DNA of 64,000 nt from Salinarchaeum laminariae (lineage in GTDB: Archaea > Halobacteriota > Halobacteria > Halobacteriales > Salinarchaeaceae): NCBI RefSeq assembly GCF_023204835.1, contig NZ_CP096270.1:62001-126000 (forward strand). Reading direction: 5' to 3'. A program made the translations under genes and the position numbers. The notes under the pieces are model-generated. The model was not told where the DNA came from, did no database searches, and saw nothing but the letters and a program-made list of their open reading frames with translations. The stretch's first letter is position 1, and each line of letters starts with the position of its first letter. Shown in pieces: positions 61,575 through 64,000 of the stretch.

Positions 61575-62105
61575 ATGTCATCAACGGGGTCCCAGAGCGC
61601 GGAGTTCCCCGCCGTCGCGAGATCTATCACCGATCAGCAGGACCGCGACGTTCGCATCGAGCAGTACGACGGCGATCCGGCCCCGCTAGAGGTGTGTTAC
61701 GAACAGTTCGACGACGAGTCACGCGCGCAAGGAATCCCGCCACGGTCGGCGCAGCGCCGAACCGCCTGGATCGAAGACCTCCTCGAGGGCCACGACGTCG
61801 TCGCGTGGGACGACGGCGACGCGGTGGGTCACGCCGTCCTGATTCCGTACGGCGACGGTGAAGAGGAGGAGGAGGAGGAGGAGGCCGCCGAGCTCGCCGT
61901 GTTCGTTCGCCCGGACTACCAGTCCGCCGGCATCGGCACCGAACTCGTCCGGAGCCTGCTGGCGCTGGGACGCCGAGAAGGGATCCAGCGCGTCACACTC
62001 GTCGTCGAGCCCTCGAACACGATCGCCGTCAGCCTCTACCGGACCGTCGGCTTCTCTGTAACCGACAAACATCGCGGTGAGTTCGCGATGGAACGAGAGC
62101 TGTAG
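61575..62105 (+). CDS. GNAT-family N-acetyltransferase
   Basis: 176 residues from ATG 61575 (MSSTGSQSAEFPAVARSI). The GNAT core VFVRPDYQSAGIGTELVRSL contains the acetyl-CoA motif (R/QxxGxG/A), and SNTIAVSLYRTVGFSVTDKH is the family C-terminal block. A run of eight Glu (GDGEEEEEEEEAAELAVFV, from a GAG-repeat) sits in the beta-4 loop. Substrate unknown. An upstream ATG at 61503 adds an Arg-rich stretch and was not chosen. Confidence 0.82.
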   Translation: MSSTGSQSAEFPAVARSITDQQDRDVRIEQYDGDPAPLEVCYEQFDDESRAQGIPPRSAQRRTAWIEDLLEGHDVVAWDDGDAVGHAVLIPYGDGEEEEEEEEAAELAVFVRPDYQSAGIGTELVRSLLALGRREGIQRVTLVVEPSNTIAVSLYRTVGFSVTDKHRGEFAMEREL

Positions 62106-62167
62106 AGAACTGCTCCGTACTGACCACACCGCGAAACCCATTTCCCCGCCGGGGCGCTCGCATCCCC

Positions 62168-62497
62168 ATGAGCCTCGACGACCTCACTGCCGACGTTGAA
62201 GCGACCTACGACGAGCTGGACGGCGACCTCACGATCGACCTCGACGAGGAGTCCCGACGGGAGCTGACGATGCTGCAGGCGGCGCTCGACGCCGATGACT
62301 CCGCGGAGATCGTCAAGCGGGCGCTCCACCTGTTCTTCCAGTCGACCGTCGAGACCGGCCGGCTCGACTTCCACCTCCGGAGTACGTACGACGTCACCTA
62401 CGACGAGTATCTCTCCGGAATGACCTACGACGAGATGACCGGTGCCGATCAGTTCCCACAGGCCGAGACGAAGGACGACCGACGGTACCAGTTCTGA
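62168..62497 (+). CDS. Acidic protein of unknown function
   Basis: 109 residues (MSLDDLTADVEATYDELDGD). Acidic helices followed by a Tyr-rich motif (VTYDEYLSGMTYDEMTGADQ). It resembles a haloarchaeal conserved protein in style, but I do not recognise the family. It follows the GNAT gene 63 bases downstream in the same direction. Confidence 0.6.
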   Translation: MSLDDLTADVEATYDELDGDLTIDLDEESRRELTMLQAALDADDSAEIVKRALHLFFQSTVETGRLDFHLRSTYDVTYDEYLSGMTYDEMTGADQFPQAETKDDRRYQF

Positions 62498-63149
62498 GCG
62501 GCGATTCTGGCGTGGGAGTCCTTGCCCGAACTGACGACTGAGTATTGCTCGGTGGCGGTTGCGTCGGTTTGGATTCAGCGACCCCCGAAAGCCCCACCCG
62601 CACTGCGCCGCCCACCGCAGCCTCAGACCTCCCCAGCCTTCTGCGCTGCTCACGTCCGTTGCGCTGCTCGGCCCTCGCACGCTTGCTGGCGTCGGCCGCT
62701 CGCCCGCTCCGGGGCTCGCGACCGCGCCAGCGCGCGCCGACGCACTCCACCGGGGTGGCGCGATCGGTGGAATTTCGAACCGGGTGGGGCTGAGCGAGAT
62801 CTCCGATCTCGCGAGGCACGGAAGAGCTCCGCTCTTCCGGTACTCCGGAAGTGGCCGACCGCTCGGCGGTTTAGGCGACGCAAGCGATGACGAGCGAAGT
62901 CGCCCGAAAATCTTCGATTTTCGTGATGACGAGAGAGCTTTGCTCTCTCGAACCACTCGTCAAGTGCCGGAGGAAACCTCCGGCCACCGTAGGCGAGCGA
63001 AGCGAGCCGAGGAGCACAGCGAGCGTAAACCGCCGAGCGGGAGGGGGCTTCCGTAGCGGTCTGTTGTACCATTTCCACCACCGGGAACTGATTTCCCTAG
63101 TAACCAAGTTACTCAGTACGACGGAGAATCGACAGCCGCACTACCCGTT
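62498..63149. other. Gene-free region dense in perfect hairpins
   Basis: No protein-like frame. It contains hairpin cluster B (62794-63040) with a 15-bp perfect inverted repeat around it (62859-62873 and 63026-63040). Codon frames are Arg/Ala-rich, not haloarchaeal-like. Confidence 0.55.
62794..63040. repeat. Hairpin cluster B: short-loop perfect hairpins inside a long inverted repeat
   Basis: GCGAGATC-TCC-GATCTCGC (62794-62812), CGGAAGAGC-TCC-GCTCTTCCG (62819-62839), CGAAAATC-TTC-GATTTTCG (62905-62923), CGAGAGAGC-TTT-GCTCTCTCG (62930-62950), GCCGGAGG-AAA-CCTCCGGC (62966-62984). CCGCTCGGCGGTTTA (62859-62873) pairs perfectly with TAAACCGCCGAGCGG (63026-63040). Confidence 0.7.
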
Positions 63150-64000
63150 TCAGACTTCACGCGCACCCGCAACTGACCGCACGGCATCGCCGAACAGCTC
63201 GATGCCCATCGCGATCTCTCGCTCCCGGACGTCCAGCGGCGGAAGAAGCCGGATCGTCCGGTGGCCACAGCCAAGCACGAGCAGGCCGTGCTCGAAGCAC
63301 TCGCGAACGACCGCGTTCCGGCGCTCCGGGCCCTCGAACTCGACGGCCATCATCAGCCCGCGACCGCGGGCGTCGACGGCGCCCGGAAGATCGGCGTCGT
63401 CGAGCAGTTCGAGACACTGCTCGCCCCGCCGGGTCGCGTTCGCGAGGAGGTTCCGGTCCTCGATGACATCCAGGGTCAACACGCCCTGGAGCGCTGCGAT
63501 CACGTCGCCGGCGCCCCACGTCGAGGAGAGCCGGCCTTCGGTCTCGGGGAAGGTGTCCGAATCGGCGATCGTCGCGCCGACGCGGAGCCCCTTCGCTGCG
63601 GCGATGACGTCGGGATCGATCGGCCCGTGGTCGACCGCCCAGAACTCGCCGGTCCGGCCGATGCCGGACTGGATCTCGTCGACGACGATCGGAATGTCGT
63701 GGAGATCGGCGAGGTCGGCCAGCTCCTCGAGGAAGGGGTCGGAGGGGATCCGGTAGCCGCCCTCACCCTGGATCGGCTCGACGATGATGTAAGCCACTTC
63801 CTCGGGCGGGAGGTGGCCGGAGTCCGGGTCGAGTTTCCGGCGGAGGACGGATTCGGCGGTGGCGTCAGTCCCGGAGCCGTGCCCGTCGCCACCGACGAAG
63901 AAGCCACAGTCGCAGTTCGTCAGATCGTCACCGGCGTCGTCACAGTACGGGGCGTCGACCACGCCGCCGACGTCGGGGAAGCCCCGGCGCTGGACGTGTT
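63150..64000 (-). CDS. Class III aminotransferase (acetylornithine/GABA-type), N-terminus beyond the window
   Basis: The frame is open to the window edge, so at least 283 codons are present and the N-terminus is missing. Motifs: IIVEPIQGEGGY, VVDEIQSGIGRTGEFWA (PLP cofactor contact) and DVIAAAKGLRVG with the likely PLP lysine, then LSSTWGAGDVI. It is an omega-aminotransferase family enzyme, for example acetylornithine, GABA or ornithine aminotransferase; specificity is not clear. Stop at 63150. It begins beyond position 64000, and a Val at 63962 is not the real start. Confidence 0.85.
   Translation of the reverse strand, partial: HVQRRGFPDVGGVVDAPYCDDAGDDLTNCDCGFFVGGDGHGSGTDATAESVLRRKLDPDSGHLPPEEVAYIIVEPIQGEGGYRIPSDPFLEELADLADLHDIPIVVDEIQSGIGRTGEFWAVDHGPIDPDVIAAAKGLRVGATIADSDTFPETEGRLSSTWGAGDVIAALQGVLTLDVIEDRNLLANATRRGEQCLELLDDADLPGAVDARGRGLMMAVEFEGPERRNAVVRECFEHGLLVLGCGHRTIRLLPPLDVREREIAMGIELFGDAVRSVAGAREV

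Noticed and set aside
1-64000. CRISPR array, rRNA genes, insertion-sequence transposases
   Set aside because: No regularly spaced repeat array, no 16S/23S/5S sequence, and no transposase frame were found; the tandem repeats present have no spacers.

Overview
The window comes from the chromosome of a haloarchaeon (class Halobacteria; genus not determined). The basis is strong GC bias, very acidic Asp/Glu-rich proteins, leaderless promoters with a TATA element about 25-35 bases before the start codon, haloarchaea-specific families (HalOD1, DUF7344-type winged helices, Bat-type HTH, DUF7563-like zinc ribbons), an intron-containing tRNA-Gln, and the archaeal fused S10-spc ribosomal cluster. All calls were made by eye from sequence and translations; no database search was run.

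Layout. 1-4.4 kb holds an amidohydrolase tail, a 2-TM/RCK protein, a zinc-ribbon protein, intron-containing tRNA-Gln(UUG), an HNH nuclease, and a DtxR-type regulator with a ferritin-like partner. 4.4-5.1 kb is gene-free and full of perfect hairpins. 5.1-17 kb has a beta-CASP nuclease and the UDP-GlcNAc genes glmM-like, glmU-like and glmS, interspersed with small regulators, small zinc proteins and a large membrane protein. 17.3-39.9 kb is a surface-glycan region: nucleotide-sugar enzymes (dehydrogenase, Gfo/Idh oxidoreductase, DegT aminotransferase, LbH acyltransferase, SDR epimerase), glycosyltransferases (GT4, GT2, DUF354), tailoring enzymes (three NodB-like deacetylases, a formyltransferase, an ATP-grasp ligase, a FemAB/GNAT protein), membrane proteins and a HTH-MazF toxin-antitoxin pair. 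It is bracketed by two similar membrane-anchored winged-helix regulators. 40-46 kb has a HalOD1 protein, a NucS-N/zinc-ribbon protein, tRNA-splicing endonuclease EndA, a glutaredoxin-thioredoxin reductase fusion and an SGNH hydrolase. 46-61 kb is the minus-strand ribosomal cluster from a SPOUT methyltransferase and L3 to SecY, including RNase P subunit Rpp29. 61-64 kb has small proteins, a GNAT acetyltransferase, a second hairpin cluster and a truncated class III aminotransferase.

How the genes fit together. GlmS, GlmM and GlmU would supply UDP-GlcNAc. The 6-dehydrogenase, Gfo/Idh oxidoreductase, DegT aminotransferase and LbH acyltransferase match in family and order the WbpA-B-E-D route to UDP-2,3-diacetamido-2,3-dideoxy-uronic acid. 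The deacetylases, formyltransferase and ATP-grasp ligase suggest further amino-sugar decoration. Many promoters here share an unusual TATA-like box, consensus WATAACAAW, which may define a co-regulated set. The intron-bearing tRNA-Gln and its processing enzyme EndA lie in the same window.
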